Below, piece after piece: positions 9,193 to 18,799 of a stretch of 64,000 bases of DNA. The first letter of the stretch is position 1; each line of letters starts with the position of its first letter. Location of the stretch: contig NZ_LYVJ01000012.1 of assembly GCF_001676385.1 (NCBI RefSeq), forward strand, positions 1-64,000, given 5' to 3'. Both the position numbers and the translations under genes were made by a program. Source of the stretch: Stenotrophomonas maltophilia (GTDB lineage Bacteria > Pseudomonadota > Gammaproteobacteria > Xanthomonadales > Xanthomonadaceae). The notes beneath the pieces were generated by a model. That model saw nothing but the letters and a program-made list of their open reading frames with translations. It made no database searches and was not told the origin of the DNA.

Positions 9193-10406
9193 AGCACCAG
9201 GCCTTCGCGCGCAGCGATCGTGTGCACGTCCTTGTCACCGCGGCCGGACAGATTGCACAGCACGATCTGGTCACGCGGACGTTCGCGCGCCAGCTTGATC
9301 GCCTGCGCCAGCGCGTGGCTGGATTCCAGCGCCGGCAGGATGCCTTCGGTGTGGGCCAGCAGGTGGAAGGCGTGCAACGCCTCATCATCGGTGATGCCGA
9401 GGTAGCGGGCGCGGCCGGTATCGGCCAGGAACGCGTGCTCCGGGCCGACGCCCGGATAGTCCAGGCCCGCGGACACCGAGTGGGTCTCAATGATCTGGCC
9501 ATCGTCGTCGCACAGCACATAGGTGCGGTTTCCATGCAGCACGCCAGGACGACCGGCCGCGATCGAGGCGGCATGGCGGCCAGTGCCGATGCCATCACCG
9601 GCGGCCTCGGCGCCGACGATCTCGACCTGGTGATCGTTCAGGAAGGCATGGAACAGGCCGATGGCATTGCTGCCACCGCCCACGCAGGCAGTGATCGCAT
9701 CGGGCAGGCGGCCATATTCGGCCAGCATCTGCTCGCGCGCCTCGCGGCCGACGATGGCGTTGAAGTCGCGCACCATGCGCGGATACGGATCCGGACCGGC
9801 GACCGTGCCGATGATGTAGAAGGTGTCCTGCACATTGGTCACCCAGTCGCGCATCGCTTCGTTGAGCGCGTCCTTCAGAGTGGCCGAGCCGGAGGTGACC
9901 GGCACCACCGTCGCGCCGAGCAGCTTCATGCGATAGACGTTGATCTTCTGCCGCTCGATGTCGGTGGCCCCCATGTACACCACGCATTCCAGGCCCAGCC
10001 GCGCGGCAACGGTGGCACTGGCCACGCCGTGCTGGCCGGCACCGGTCTCGGCGATGATGCGCTTCTTGCCCATCCGCGCCGCCAGCAGTGCCTGGCCGAT
10101 GGTGTTGTTGATCTTGTGCGCGCCGGTGTGGTTCAGGTCTTCGCGCTTGAGCAGGATCTGCGCGCCGCCGACATGGTCGCTCAGGCGCTGGGCGTGGTAG
10201 ATCGGGCTCGGCCGGCCCACGTAATGGGCCAGGTCGCGGTCGTAGGCCGCCTGGAACGCCGGGTCCTGGCGGGCCTGGTCGTACGCCTGGGCCAGCTCCT
10301 GCAGCGGGCCGACCAGGGTTTCGGCAACGAAGCTGCCGCCATAGCGGCCGAAGTGGCCCTGGGCATCCGGAAAGGCGTGGTAGTCGGCAATGGGGGAGGC
10401 AGACAT
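9189..10406 (-). CDS. trpB: Tryptophan synthase beta subunit
   Basis: 405 residues, PLP enzyme that condenses indole with serine. The PLP lysine is in [11 protein letters not shown], the phosphate-binding glycine loop is VGGGSNAIG, and the C-terminal [10 protein letters not shown] block is intact. It is the first gene of the unit trpB - lipoprotein-like - trpA, transcribed away from the TrpI-like regulator across a 97-bp intergenic region that contains a LysR-type T-N11-A site. Confidence 0.97.
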   Translation of the reverse strand: MSASPIADYHAFPDAQGHFGRYGGSFVAETLVGPLQELAQAYDQARQDPAFQAAYDRDLAHYVGRPSPIYHAQRLSDHVGGAQILLKREDLNHTGAHKINNTIGQALLAARMGKKRIIAETGAGQHGVASATVAARLGLECVVYMGATDIERQKINVYRMKLLGATVVPVTSGSATLKDALNEAMRDWVTNVQDTFYIIGTVAGPDPYPRMVRDFNAIVGREAREQMLAEYGRLPDAITACVGGGSNAIGLFHAFLNDHQVEIVGAEAAGDGIGTGRHAASIAAGRPGVLHGNRTYVLCDDDGQIIETHSVSAGLDYPGVGPEHAFLADTGRARYLGITDDEALHAFHLLAHTEGILPALESSHALAQAIKLARERPRDQIVLCNLSGRGDKDVHTIAAREGLVL

Positions 10407-10473
10407 GGAAGCGACCGCAGGTTCGAGACAGATGGATACTCTAGCGCACGGGTCTTGACCGGAAAATGGATAT

Positions 10474-10486
10474 TATCTGGCGCATA
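10474..10486. promoter_or_regulatory. LysR-type T-N11-A operator candidate between trpB and the trpI-like gene
   Basis: The sequence TATCTGGCGCATA has the T-N11-A spacing with inverted TAT/ATA ends typical of LysR-family sites, and lies in the divergent trpB/trpI-like promoter region. In Pseudomonas TrpI binds between trpI and trpBA and activates trpBA with indoleglycerol phosphate; the same logic is inferred here from position only. Confidence 0.5.
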
Positions 10487-10503
10487 TTGTCAGGAAATCT
10501 CAC

Positions 10504-11391
10504 ATGAGCCGTTCCCTGCTACCACCGCTCAATGCGCTGCGTGCGTTCGAGGCCACCGCCCGTCTGGGCGGGGTGGGCCGCGCCGCGCAGGATCTTCACG
10601 TCACCCACGGTGCGGTCAGCCGGCAGCTGAAGCTGCTGGAAGACCACCTTGGCCTGGCGCTTTTCAGGCGCGCCGGTCGTGGCCTGCGCCTGACCGCGGC
10701 GGGCACGCGCCTGCAGGCCGCGTGCAGCGAAGCCTTCAGCGGCATCGAAGACTGCGTGCGCGAACTGCGGCGGCCAGCAGCATCGCCGGCACTGGTGCTC
10801 GGCTGCAGCGGCAGCGTGCTGGCGCGCTGGATGATCCCGCGCCTGCCTGCGCTGCAGGCCGCCCTGCCCGGCGTGCGCCTGCAGTGGTCGGCGCTGGATG
10901 GCAGCTTTACCGAGGCGCAGGCAGCACTGGACGCGGTGCTGTTGCTGGCACAGGGGCCGTGGCCGCGCGGTTGGCAGGTGCGTGAGCTGGCGCCGGAACG
11001 GGTCGGCGTCGTGGTGGCGCCATCGCACCCGGCCGCGCAACGCCTGCGGCATGAACCGCCTTCGGCACTGCTGCAGGAGACGCTGCTGCACACCAGCTCA
11101 CGGCCACAGGCGTGGCCGGCGTGGGCGCAGGCGCATGGTCTGGACGGGTCGAAACTGCAGCTGGGCAGCGCCTTCGAGCACCTGTACTACCTTCTGGAAG
11201 CCGCCGTGGCCGGGCTGGGGCCGGCAATTGCGCCCGAGCCACTGGTGGCCGAAGACCTAGCCGCGGGCCGGCTGGTCGCACCGTGGGGGTTTGCAGCCAC
11301 CGGCGGCTTCTGGGTGCTGGCGCGGCCGGACGGACCGGACGATGCGCGCGTGGATGCGCTGGCCGATTGGGTGGGCCAGCAACTCCGCTGA
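10504..11391 (+). CDS. LysR-family transcriptional regulator, TrpI/GcvA-like
   Basis: 295 residues. The N-terminal winged helix-turn-helix reads LPPLNALRAFEATARLGG ... LHVTHGAVSRQLKLLE, close to Pseudomonas TrpI and GcvA, followed by a LysR substrate-binding domain to the C-terminus. The start has AGGAAAT upstream. It is divergent from trpB, the arrangement known for trpI-trpBA in pseudomonads, so activation of trpBA is the likely job. Other GcvA-like regulators share the same N-terminal pattern, so the symbol is left out. Confidence 0.8.
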   Translation: MSRSLLPPLNALRAFEATARLGGVGRAAQDLHVTHGAVSRQLKLLEDHLGLALFRRAGRGLRLTAAGTRLQAACSEAFSGIEDCVRELRRPAASPALVLGCSGSVLARWMIPRLPALQAALPGVRLQWSALDGSFTEAQAALDAVLLLAQGPWPRGWQVRELAPERVGVVVAPSHPAAQRLRHEPPSALLQETLLHTSSRPQAWPAWAQAHGLDGSKLQLGSAFEHLYYLLEAAVAGLGPAIAPEPLVAEDLAAGRLVAPWGFAATGGFWVLARPDGPDDARVDALADWVGQQLR

Positions 11392-11398
11392 CAACGCG

Positions 11399-11463
11399 AA
11401 AGGGGCCGGACGGAATCACCTCGTATGTGGCGAATACGACTTAATCCCCTCCGTCCCCTTTTT
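11399..11463. repeat. Dispersed palindromic repeat, copy 1 (degenerate left arm), terminator-like
   Basis: The right arm (11437-11463, ending CCGTCCCCTTTTT) is identical to the arms of the copies at 31392 and 56858. The left arm (11399-11426) is diverged, matching at about 22 of 28 positions. It sits between the converging trpI-like gene and telA and would end transcription of the former in a T run. Confidence 0.8.
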
Positions 11464-11467
11464 ACGT

Positions 11468-12577
11468 TCAGGGCGCCGTGGGCGCGGCCAGCCGCTGCTG
11501 CAGGTCCTCGCGCAGGCGCGACAGTTCCACTTCCGCCTGCTGCCGCTGCTGCATTCCCTCACGATGGATGCTGCGCACTTCTTCCACCGTGGCGATCAGC
11601 TGGTCGTGCACGTGGCGCAGCGTGGCCACGTCGATCACGCCGCGCTGGTTGCTGCGCGCGGTATCCACCGAGGCCTGGCGCAGCAGGTCGGCATTGCGGC
11701 GCATCAGCTCGTTGGTAGCATCATCGATGGCCGTGGACAGTTCGACCGCGGCCTTCTGCTCGCCCAGCGAGAGCTGGATGGCGAACTGGCGCTTCCACGA
11801 CGGAATGGTGATGTCGCGGACGGTGTTGAATTTCTCGATCAGCTGCAGCGCGTTGGCCTGGATCAGGCGGATCATCGGCAGCGACTGGTCGGCGGCATGC
11901 TGCATCAGCTGCAGGTCGGACACGCGCTTCTCGATCAAACGGATCGCGTTGTCGATCTCGCCCTGGCGGATGCGCTGCTGCGGATCCTCACTGCCCTGCC
12001 CGGCCAGCTGTTCGGCCTGCAGTTCGGCCAGCCGCTGCTTGCCCGCTGCCGCATACAGGCCGAGCGCATGGCGTTCTTCACGGACGATGTCGTGCATGCG
12101 GTCGAATTCGCCCACGCGCTTGCCCATCAACGCCTGCTGCACACCGACGTCGCCCAGCAACTGCTCGATCTGCGCGTTGGTGTCGCTGAACTTCTGCACC
12201 AGCTCGCCCTTGGATACGCGCAGGCGGTCGATCAGGCCACCGATCACCGGCACCTTCGATCGCTGGGCGAAGCCATCCAGCTTCAGGCTGCGCGCGATAC
12301 GCACCACCTCGCCCAGCTTCTCGCCACTGGCGTCCAGATCACGATTGCGCACCTGGTCCAGCAGCTGGCTGGAGAACGTCGCGGTACGCGTGGCCGCTTC
12401 ACGACCGAAGACCTGCAGATTGCCCGGGCGCAGATCGTCCAGCTCCCGACGGATTTCGGCGATGCGGGGCAGATCCTCGCGGGCCAATCCCAGTGCCTGC
12501 AGTGCACCTTCATCAAGCGGAGCGACGGTGGTCGTGCCGGGCACGAGGGCACCGGGGGTCTGGCTGTCCTGGGTCAT
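11468..12577 (-). CDS. TelA/KlaA-like toxic anion resistance protein
   Basis: 369 residues, largely alpha-helical, TelA family (Pfam toxic anion resistance). Visible blocks include RELDDLRPGN, RVSKGELVQKFSDTNAQIEQLLGDV, SLPMIRLIQANALQLIEKFNTVRDITIPSWKRQF and the C-terminal LRHVHDQLIATVEEVRSIHREG. The family is named for plasmid tellurite resistance but its chromosomal members are linked to envelope stress. AAGGAG lies at the right distance before the ATG. It is the last gene of the five-gene module, 43 bp after a small uncharacterised gene, which suggests it works with the flotillin and the large ATPase. Confidence 0.88.
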   Translation of the reverse strand: MTQDSQTPGALVPGTTTVAPLDEGALQALGLAREDLPRIAEIRRELDDLRPGNLQVFGREAATRTATFSSQLLDQVRNRDLDASGEKLGEVVRIARSLKLDGFAQRSKVPVIGGLIDRLRVSKGELVQKFSDTNAQIEQLLGDVGVQQALMGKRVGEFDRMHDIVREERHALGLYAAAGKQRLAELQAEQLAGQGSEDPQQRIRQGEIDNAIRLIEKRVSDLQLMQHAADQSLPMIRLIQANALQLIEKFNTVRDITIPSWKRQFAIQLSLGEQKAAVELSTAIDDATNELMRRNADLLRQASVDTARSNQRGVIDVATLRHVHDQLIATVEEVRSIHREGMQQRQQAEVELSRLREDLQQRLAAPTAP

Positions 12578-12620
12578 CGGCAGTCTCCTTGCAGTTGGGT
12601 AAGCGGCAGCGGCGGCCGGC

Positions 12621-13328
12621 TCAAGGCAGTCTAGCCTGAGCCGCTGCCACCTCGTCATCGATCTGTGCGTGCAACGTGGCGGCCTTGCCGGCCAACGCAG
12701 CCGCGATGACTGTCTGGTCCGCCAGTGCAGCCTGCCGCCAGGCCGGCAGCAGGACATCATGGATGCGCGCGAAGCGCTGCAGCAGCACGCTGTCCTGGTC
12801 CTGCAACAGCTGCCATTGGCCGGCCTCGAGACGGCGCAGCGTGGCCAGCCGGCGAAGATGATCCAGTCGCTGCGACAGCGCGTTCTGGCCGGCGCTGTCC
12901 AGCGACGCCAGCCGCGACGCAGCCAGTTCGGCCCAGGCCTCCAGTGCCGTGGCCGCCTCTGAATGATCGACGATGGCCGCGGCCCGCAGCTGCATGTGCT
13001 GCTGCAGGTGCTGGGCCTGCTCGCGCGCCTGCAGCGCCAGCACGCCCAGCTGCGACCGCAGCGCACACCCTTCCGCCTCGAGAGCCACATCGCGCCCCAG
13101 CAGTCGGCCCCACCAGCTCTGCTGCTGCCGGAGCCGCGCCGGGTTGCCCGCCTGCAGGGCCTGGGCGATGCGGGCCAGTGCGGCCACCAGGCCTTCGCCT
13201 GCACCCGCCGGCAACGACGTTTCGCGCCGTGTCAGCGCCTGCAGCAACGGCGCGCCATAGTCGGCCAGCACAGCAACATCGGCCGTGCCCGGCAACATCG
13301 GCGGCGGCAGTGGCGCCTGCGTGGTCAC
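12621..13328 (-). CDS. Uncharacterised helical protein of the flotillin-ATPase-TelA module
   Basis: 235 residues, Ala/Leu/Gln-rich and predicted mostly helical, without signal peptide or membrane helix. Features include QQSWWGRLLGRDVALEAEGCALRS and a C-terminal stretch rich in amphipathic helices. The GTG start overlaps the ATPase stop as GTGA, which ties its translation to the ATPase. WGRLLGRD-type motifs occur in small partners of TelA proteins, so it may bridge ATPase and TelA, but that is inference. No family is recognised with confidence. Confidence 0.75.
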   Translation of the reverse strand: MTTQAPLPPPMLPGTADVAVLADYGAPLLQALTRRETSLPAGAGEGLVAALARIAQALQAGNPARLRQQQSWWGRLLGRDVALEAEGCALRSQLGVLALQAREQAQHLQQHMQLRAAAIVDHSEAATALEAWAELAASRLASLDSAGQNALSQRLDHLRRLATLRRLEAGQWQLLQDQDSVLLQRFARIHDVLLPAWRQAALADQTVIAAALAGKAATLHAQIDDEVAAAQARLP

Positions 13329-16300
13329 GGCAGCGGCGGCGGATTCGGCGTGGACGCCGGGATGCCGTCACCGTCTTCCGGCGGCAATGACTCACCATAG
13401 AAGTGGCGCATCAGCGCCTCATCCAGCGCCCGCTCCTCCGGCGTCGCGGCGCGGCGCACACGCGCATGCTGCGCCACCACAGCGCCCGGCGCGCCGCGCT
13501 CGACCTGCCGCCGCGCCCAGCCGGCGAATGCAGCCAGGGTCTGCGACACCTGCACCTGCTGCGCCTGCGATGCCGCCAGCAGTTCCACCAGCGGTGCCAG
13601 TCCCGCCTGCAGGTCTTCGGCCAGGACTGTGGCCGGCGCACTGGGGGCTGCCTGGACGGGGACCGGTGCGGCGGTGGCGGGACGTGCTTCAGAAAGGCGA
13701 TGCAGCGCCTCCAGCAACGCCGGCCATGGCGCCGGGTCGGCCACGACGGCCGCTTCCGGCGCCGGCGGCGGCAACTGCAGGGCGGTGGCGATATCGGCCA
13801 GCTGCGCGACCACGCGCCCGCCGACATCGCTGTCGTCGGCACCCATGGCCTTGTTGCGAAGGAAATCACGCTTGATCTGTGCCCAGCGCTGCGCCTGCGT
13901 GTCGTCCAGTACGCCGCGCAGTTCGGCCAGCTTCAACAGGTTCTCTTCGGCGCCGGTGGTCAGCAGCTGTGCCTCGCCGAGATAGTGATCGGAGATCAGC
14001 TGCTGCAGCTCGTCCTCGTTCATCACCGGCGAGATCTTCTCGGCCAACTTGTTCATGTTGCGGTAGCTGCCCTGCAGGCGGAACGGCGGCTCGGTGCGGT
14101 AGCGGTCGTCCTGTGCGGCACTGGCGATGTACTGCTGGTTGACGCGGTAGACCACGTCGCGCACGCGCAGCATGCGCTGCAGGGTGGCGGTGATCTCATT
14201 GATCTCCGCGCTGCTGTAGGCGTGACTGAGGCCGTTGGTCGAGACCTCCTTGCCCATCGCACGCTCGACCAGCACGTACAGGTCGGCCATGTCCCGCGTG
14301 GCCAGGGGCGCCAGCACCGGGTTGGAGGTCAGGCTGTTTTCGATGTAGCTCAGGGTGAAGGCTGCCTCCATGCCACCGAGTACATCACCGAGGTTGTAGA
14401 TGTCCGCACGGTTGGCCAGCATGTCCGGAATCTTGAACACCTCGCCGGACTCGGTATACGGGTTCCCGGCCATCACCACGCAGAACTTCTTGCCGCGCAT
14501 GTCGTAGGTGCGGGTACGGCCGCGCCACACGCCCTCGATACGGCGGGTGCCATCGCATAGCGAAATGAACTTCTGCAGGAACTCGGGATGGGTGTGCTGG
14601 ATGTCGTCGACATACAGCATGGTGTTGTTGCCCATTTCCAGTGCCAGGTTGAGCTTCTCCAGCTCCTGCCGCGAGGTCGCGTCCGGTGCCTGGGCCGGGT
14701 CCAGCGACCGCACCTCGTGCCCCAGCGCCGGACCATTGATCTTCATGAAGACCAGGCCCAGGCGGTGCGCCACGTATTCCATCAGCGTGGTCTTGCCGTA
14801 GCCCGGGGGCGAAATCATCATCAGCAGGCCCATCAGGTCGCTGCGCTTGTTCTCGCCGACCGTGCCCATCTGCTTGGCCAGGTTGTCACCGATCACGCCG
14901 AGGTAGACATCGTTGATCAGCTTGTTGCGCACGAACGAAGTCAGCGGCCGCGCCTTGAACTCTGAAAGCCGCAGGGCCTCGCGCTCGCGGCCGATGATGC
15001 CCTGGCGCAGCGCCTGGTAGGCATGGAACGCCGGCACGAAATGGCGCAGGTGCTGCTGCAGGCGTGCCAGGAAATCATCCAGCGACACCACCAGCGTGCC
15101 GTTGCTGATGCGCGCGTGTTCGCCAAGCAGTCCGCTGACCTGCGACTGCAGCGCGGCGTCGCTTGCGCGGCTGCGCAGCTGCCGCTGCACCAGCAACAAC
15201 GCCGCGGCTTCGTCGACATAACCGGCATGCGCGGCATGCGCAGGCATCCGCGCCAGCGCACGCAGCCACTGGCCGGCCAGCGCCCAGCGCGTGGCCAGCG
15301 GATCCTGGCTGCGCTGCAAGGCGCGTTCGACACCGTCGCGCTGCCCGGCCCGTTCCAGCTGCTGCGCCAACGCTTCCAGCAGTGCCACCGCATGGCGGCT
15401 GCTGCTGAACACCGGATCACCCGCCGCCAGTTCTTCGCCCAGATAGGCGGCCGCTGCTTGCGCGGCATCGGCGTCGAAAGGCAACGCGTGGGCCTGTGCA
15501 TACGCCAGCAGCGCCTCGGCCATTTCCGCGCGCAACGCCAGCCGCCCTTCCTCGGACCCCAGCAGGCGTGCCAGCGCCTCGGCGCCCACCTGCCGCGCCG
15601 GCCATTGCGCGACCGCCTCGCGCCGCTGCTCGGTGGCCCAGAACAGCAGTGCCAGCGCACGTACCCGTGGTGCATGGCGCAGGCTGCCGGCCGCCTGCTG
15701 CAAGGGCAACAGCGCACGCAGGATCAGCGCGGCATCATGGTCATGGATGCCGCGCTCATAGCCTTCGCGGTAGCGCGGCGCGGCGAACGCGCGCACGCGC
15801 TGATCCAGTGCTTCGGGATTGGCGGCCTCATGCTGCAGCGTGGCCAGGTCGAGGCCGTCGCGGCCTTCCTGCGCGGCCATCAGCAGGCTGCCGGCCAGAT
15901 ACTCGCCGCGATACAGCGTGGGCGATTCCGAGTCGAGGGTAACCGGCCAGAACGGCTTCAGCGCATCCAGCTCGGGATCGTGCAGGGTCTCCAGGAAGTC
16001 GGTGCCGGTCAGATGGATGGCCAGCGTATCGCCACGCGGCAGCAGGGTCAGGTCCAGTACCTGGGTGTTGACGCTGAAGCGATGGCGCGGGCCCAGCCGC
16101 ACCACGTTGCCGCCGGCTTCATAAAGATCGCTGCGGTCGCGCAGCTGGCGCACCGCCTGGTCACGCACGCCCTTGAGCCGCGCTTCGATGTCGTCGGCCT
16201 TGACGTTGTCGTGCAGCGTGCGCAGGCGCTCGGCCAGCTCACGCAGCTTGAGGATCAGCGGATCGCCGGCGAAGAATGCGTTGAGCTCATCGGCAGCGGC

Positions 16301-18715
16301 GAAACGCTCGGTGCGCTTGGCCAGGCCGTCGAGGATGCGATTGGCCGCATCCAGCACCGAACGCGCCTTGCGCTGGCGGTCATCCAGCAAGGCCTGCTTG
16401 TGCGTCTCGAAGGCTTCGACCAGCTCTTCGCGCTTGCTCAGGATGTCGCCGAGGAACTGCTCGTGTTCGCCGAACTGGCTCTCCAGCTCTTCCAGCTGCA
16501 CCAGCAGGCGCGACAGCTGCTCGTCGGCGCGCTCCGGGTCGGTGGCCAGCGCCAGCGCGCTGGTGATCGATTGCGAGAACAGCGCGAACTGCGCGGCGAA
16601 CTGCGCCACGGCCTCGGCCGAACCGAGTGACCGGCGGCGCTGGTCCGCGCGTGCGCGGGCCTGGTTGAGGCGACCGTACAGCACCGAGATCGACTCGACC
16701 ACGCGGGTGCGGGCGGTGGCATCGTCCACCTTCAGGCCGGCCATCAGCTCGGACAGCATGTCCAGGTCGGCCGCCATGCCACGCAGCCCCTCCAACTGCT
16801 GGTCCAGCTGGCGGGCTGTCTGTGCCTGTTGCGCGGCCTCGTCCAGCGCCTGCAGGCGCGTGGTCAACGGCGCCAGCGCGGCTTCGCCGGCGAGGAAGTC
16901 ACCCGTAGCGGCGCCGACACGGTCCTGCGCCTCGACCAGTTCGGTTGTCATCGCCTCGATGCGCGCGGTGTCGATGTAGCGCAGCTCGCGGATGGCCAGC
17001 AGCCGCCCACGCAGTGCGGCGATCGCATTAAGGGCCTCGACGAAGGCCTGCACCTCGCTCCAGTTCTGCGGTTGCAGGCGGCCCAGCAGCACCTTGTACG
17101 CGGCCTCTGCCTCGACCATCGCCTGCGCCGACTGCTGGCGGATCGACTGCACCTTCTCGTATTCGTCCAGCACCGATTCGCCGGTGGCGCTGATCTGCCG
17201 CAGCAGCACCTCGGCGCCATCGCAGGCCTCGTCGCCCAGCCAGTGGTGCGCGTCGAACAGGCGTCGGGTATCGGCCACCAGGCGCTGGTAGCGCTGTGCC
17301 GATACGTCCTGGCCGTCGATCTCGCGCGCCAGGTTGAACAGGTTGGAGATACCGCGCACCAGTTCGGCATTGCCGATGCGGCCCATGAAAGTATTGCCGG
17401 GCGGTCGGCTCGCGGCGAATTCGTCACTGCTGAACGGGGTCTGCCAGACCTGCATCGGATGGATGCGCGTCGGTTCGTCGCCTTCGGCATGGAACAGCAC
17501 CATGCGCCCGTCCTGCATCAAGGCGTAGCCATGGCCGAACACCGGGTTCTGCAGCACGCGCTGGATGGTGTTATAGACGAACAGCGCCGAGCGCCCGCCT
17601 TCACGCTCATAGAAGATGTAGAGCACGTCCTCGCCGTTCGGCGAGCGGATGCTGCGCTTGAACTGCATGCCGGCCATCGAGGCGTCGAAGGCCTTGTGCT
17701 CGCCGCCCTGCAGGTAATAGCCGCCGGGGAATATCACGCCGTGATCTTCGGGCAGCTGCACGCAGGCCTGCGTGATCGCATCATTGCGAACGATGCCGCC
17801 GGTCAGTGTGTTGTAGATCAGGCCACGCCACTCCGTCTCGCGGTATGGCAGCACCTTCAGCAGCACCAGCGAACCGACCCGGGCGAACTCAAACTGGGCA
17901 TCGTCCAGCGACTGCGTGCTGTCTTCGACCGGTTCGCTGTAGATGCCCTGACCGGTTTCGGTGTTGTTCTCGACCTTGATGGTGAGATCGCCACCGGTGG
18001 TCTCCACGAACAGGGTGTCGAGGATGTTCAGGTGCGAGTGGCGGCCATTGACCGCCATGTCGCGGGTGGCCTTGGTCCATTCGAAGTCGAATGGTGGCGG
18101 CAATGCGATATCGCGCTCACCGCGCGCATCCAGATAGGTCAGTTCACCATCACGCGAGAGCGCCCAGCGGAACACCCGCACGTCGCTGCTGCGCTCGCCG
18201 ATCTGGAACGAGGCCAGCAGCTTGTCGCCCACCACGATCAGCTGCAGCAGGCGTGCGTGCTTGTAGTAGGCATACAGCTCGTTGAAGTCGTGCACGAAGC
18301 CGGGCTGGTCGAGGAAGCTGCCCTTCACGTCCAGCGCAGCGACGTCGTAGCCGTCGTTGCCCTGCACCAGCCGGTACAGGCCGAACACATCCTCGATGCG
18401 GGTCTGTGTCTTCAGCCCGATGAACACGTTGTAGCCGAACAGCAGGCGGTCCGGTCCGACCTGCACGATGTCGCGGCCAACGCAGTTGTTCTCGCTGCGG
18501 ATGCGGAAGCGCCCGACCACTTCCAGCCGGCTGTCACCGAATTCGGCCAGCCGTTGGCGATTGAGGGATTCGGCCAAGGCCTGCAGGCGCTGGCCCTGTT
18601 CGGTCAGGCGGCGGCGCAGCACTTCATAGGCGCCGCCCTGGGCGACGGCCTGATCGACGGTGTTGCCGCCGGCCTCCGGCGCGGTGGATTCGGCGGACGG
18701 ATGGGTTTCAGACAT
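13325..18715 (-). CDS. Giant AAA ATPase with N-terminal DUF3686-type domain ('DNA repair ATPase' annotation family)
   Basis: 1796 residues, the largest gene here. Residues ~50-480 form the conserved N-terminal domain (RFRIRSENNCVGRDIVQVG, LLFGYNVFIGLKTQTRIEDVFGLY). About 480-850 is coiled-coil-rich. An AAA module follows: Walker A as PPGYGKTT near residue 1305, Walker B as MLYVDDI near 1368, and a sensor-1-like VVMAGNP near 1417. After about 1650 the chain is Ala/Pro-rich. Databases often label the family 'DNA repair ATPase', but I see no nuclease or DNA-binding motif. Position between flotillin and TelA points instead to a membrane-stress or remodelling function. A good ribosome site (CGGAAG) precedes the ATG. 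Confidence 0.9.
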   Translation of the reverse strand: MSETHPSAESTAPEAGGNTVDQAVAQGGAYEVLRRRLTEQGQRLQALAESLNRQRLAEFGDSRLEVVGRFRIRSENNCVGRDIVQVGPDRLLFGYNVFIGLKTQTRIEDVFGLYRLVQGNDGYDVAALDVKGSFLDQPGFVHDFNELYAYYKHARLLQLIVVGDKLLASFQIGERSSDVRVFRWALSRDGELTYLDARGERDIALPPPFDFEWTKATRDMAVNGRHSHLNILDTLFVETTGGDLTIKVENNTETGQGIYSEPVEDSTQSLDDAQFEFARVGSLVLLKVLPYRETEWRGLIYNTLTGGIVRNDAITQACVQLPEDHGVIFPGGYYLQGGEHKAFDASMAGMQFKRSIRSPNGEDVLYIFYEREGGRSALFVYNTIQRVLQNPVFGHGYALMQDGRMVLFHAEGDEPTRIHPMQVWQTPFSSDEFAASRPPGNTFMGRIGNAELVRGISNLFNLAREIDGQDVSAQRYQRLVADTRRLFDAHHWLGDEACDGAEVLLRQISATGESVLDEYEKVQSIRQQSAQAMVEAEAAYKVLLGRLQPQNWSEVQAFVEALNAIAALRGRLLAIRELRYIDTARIEAMTTELVEAQDRVGAATGDFLAGEAALAPLTTRLQALDEAAQQAQTARQLDQQLEGLRGMAADLDMLSELMAGLKVDDATARTRVVESISVLYGRLNQARARADQRRRSLGSAEAVAQFAAQFALFSQSITSALALATDPERADEQLSRLLVQLEELESQFGEHEQFLGDILSKREELVEAFETHKQALLDDRQRKARSVLDAANRILDGLAKRTERFAAADELNAFFAGDPLILKLRELAERLRTLHDNVKADDIEARLKGVRDQAVRQLRDRSDLYEAGGNVVRLGPRHRFSVNTQVLDLTLLPRGDTLAIHLTGTDFLETLHDPELDALKPFWPVTLDSESPTLYRGEYLAGSLLMAAQEGRDGLDLATLQHEAANPEALDQRVRAFAAPRYREGYERGIHDHDAALILRALLPLQQAAGSLRHAPRVRALALLFWATEQRREAVAQWPARQVGAEALARLLGSEEGRLALRAEMAEALLAYAQAHALPFDADAAQAAAAYLGEELAAGDPVFSSSRHAVALLEALAQQLERAGQRDGVERALQRSQDPLATRWALAGQWLRALARMPAHAAHAGYVDEAAALLLVQRQLRSRASDAALQSQVSGLLGEHARISNGTLVVSLDDFLARLQQHLRHFVPAFHAYQALRQGIIGREREALRLSEFKARPLTSFVRNKLINDVYLGVIGDNLAKQMGTVGENKRSDLMGLLMMISPPGYGKTTLMEYVAHRLGLVFMKINGPALGHEVRSLDPAQAPDATSRQELEKLNLALEMGNNTMLYVDDIQHTHPEFLQKFISLCDGTRRIEGVWRGRTRTYDMRGKKFCVVMAGNPYTESGEVFKIPDMLANRADIYNLGDVLGGMEAAFTLSYIENSLTSNPVLAPLATRDMADLYVLVERAMGKEVSTNGLSHAYSSAEINEITATLQRMLRVRDVVYRVNQQYIASAAQDDRYRTEPPFRLQGSYRNMNKLAEKISPVMNEDELQQLISDHYLGEAQLLTTGAEENLLKLAELRGVLDDTQAQRWAQIKRDFLRNKAMGADDSDVGGRVVAQLADIATALQLPPPAPEAAVVADPAPWPALLEALHRLSEARPATAAPVPVQAAPSAPATVLAEDLQAGLAPLVELLAASQAQQVQVSQTLAAFAGWARRQVERGAPGAVVAQHARVRRAATPEERALDEALMRHFYGESLPPEDGDGIPASTPNPPPLP

Positions 18716-18765
18716 CAGCAGGCTTCCGGCTCACGGGCGGACGGCCGCTGTGCGGCCGGCGCGGG

Positions 18766-18794
18766 CGGGCGATGGCCGCAGCGGCCATCGCCCG
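18766..18794. other. Hairpin between yqiK-like gene and ATPase gene
   Basis: A 13-bp perfect stem (CGGGCGATGGCCG with its complement, loop of three) lies six bases beyond the flotillin stop within the 84-bp gap. There is no T run, so it is more likely an RNA-processing or partial-termination element that sets the dose of the ATPase. Confidence 0.5.
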
Positions 18795-18799
18795 ATGCA

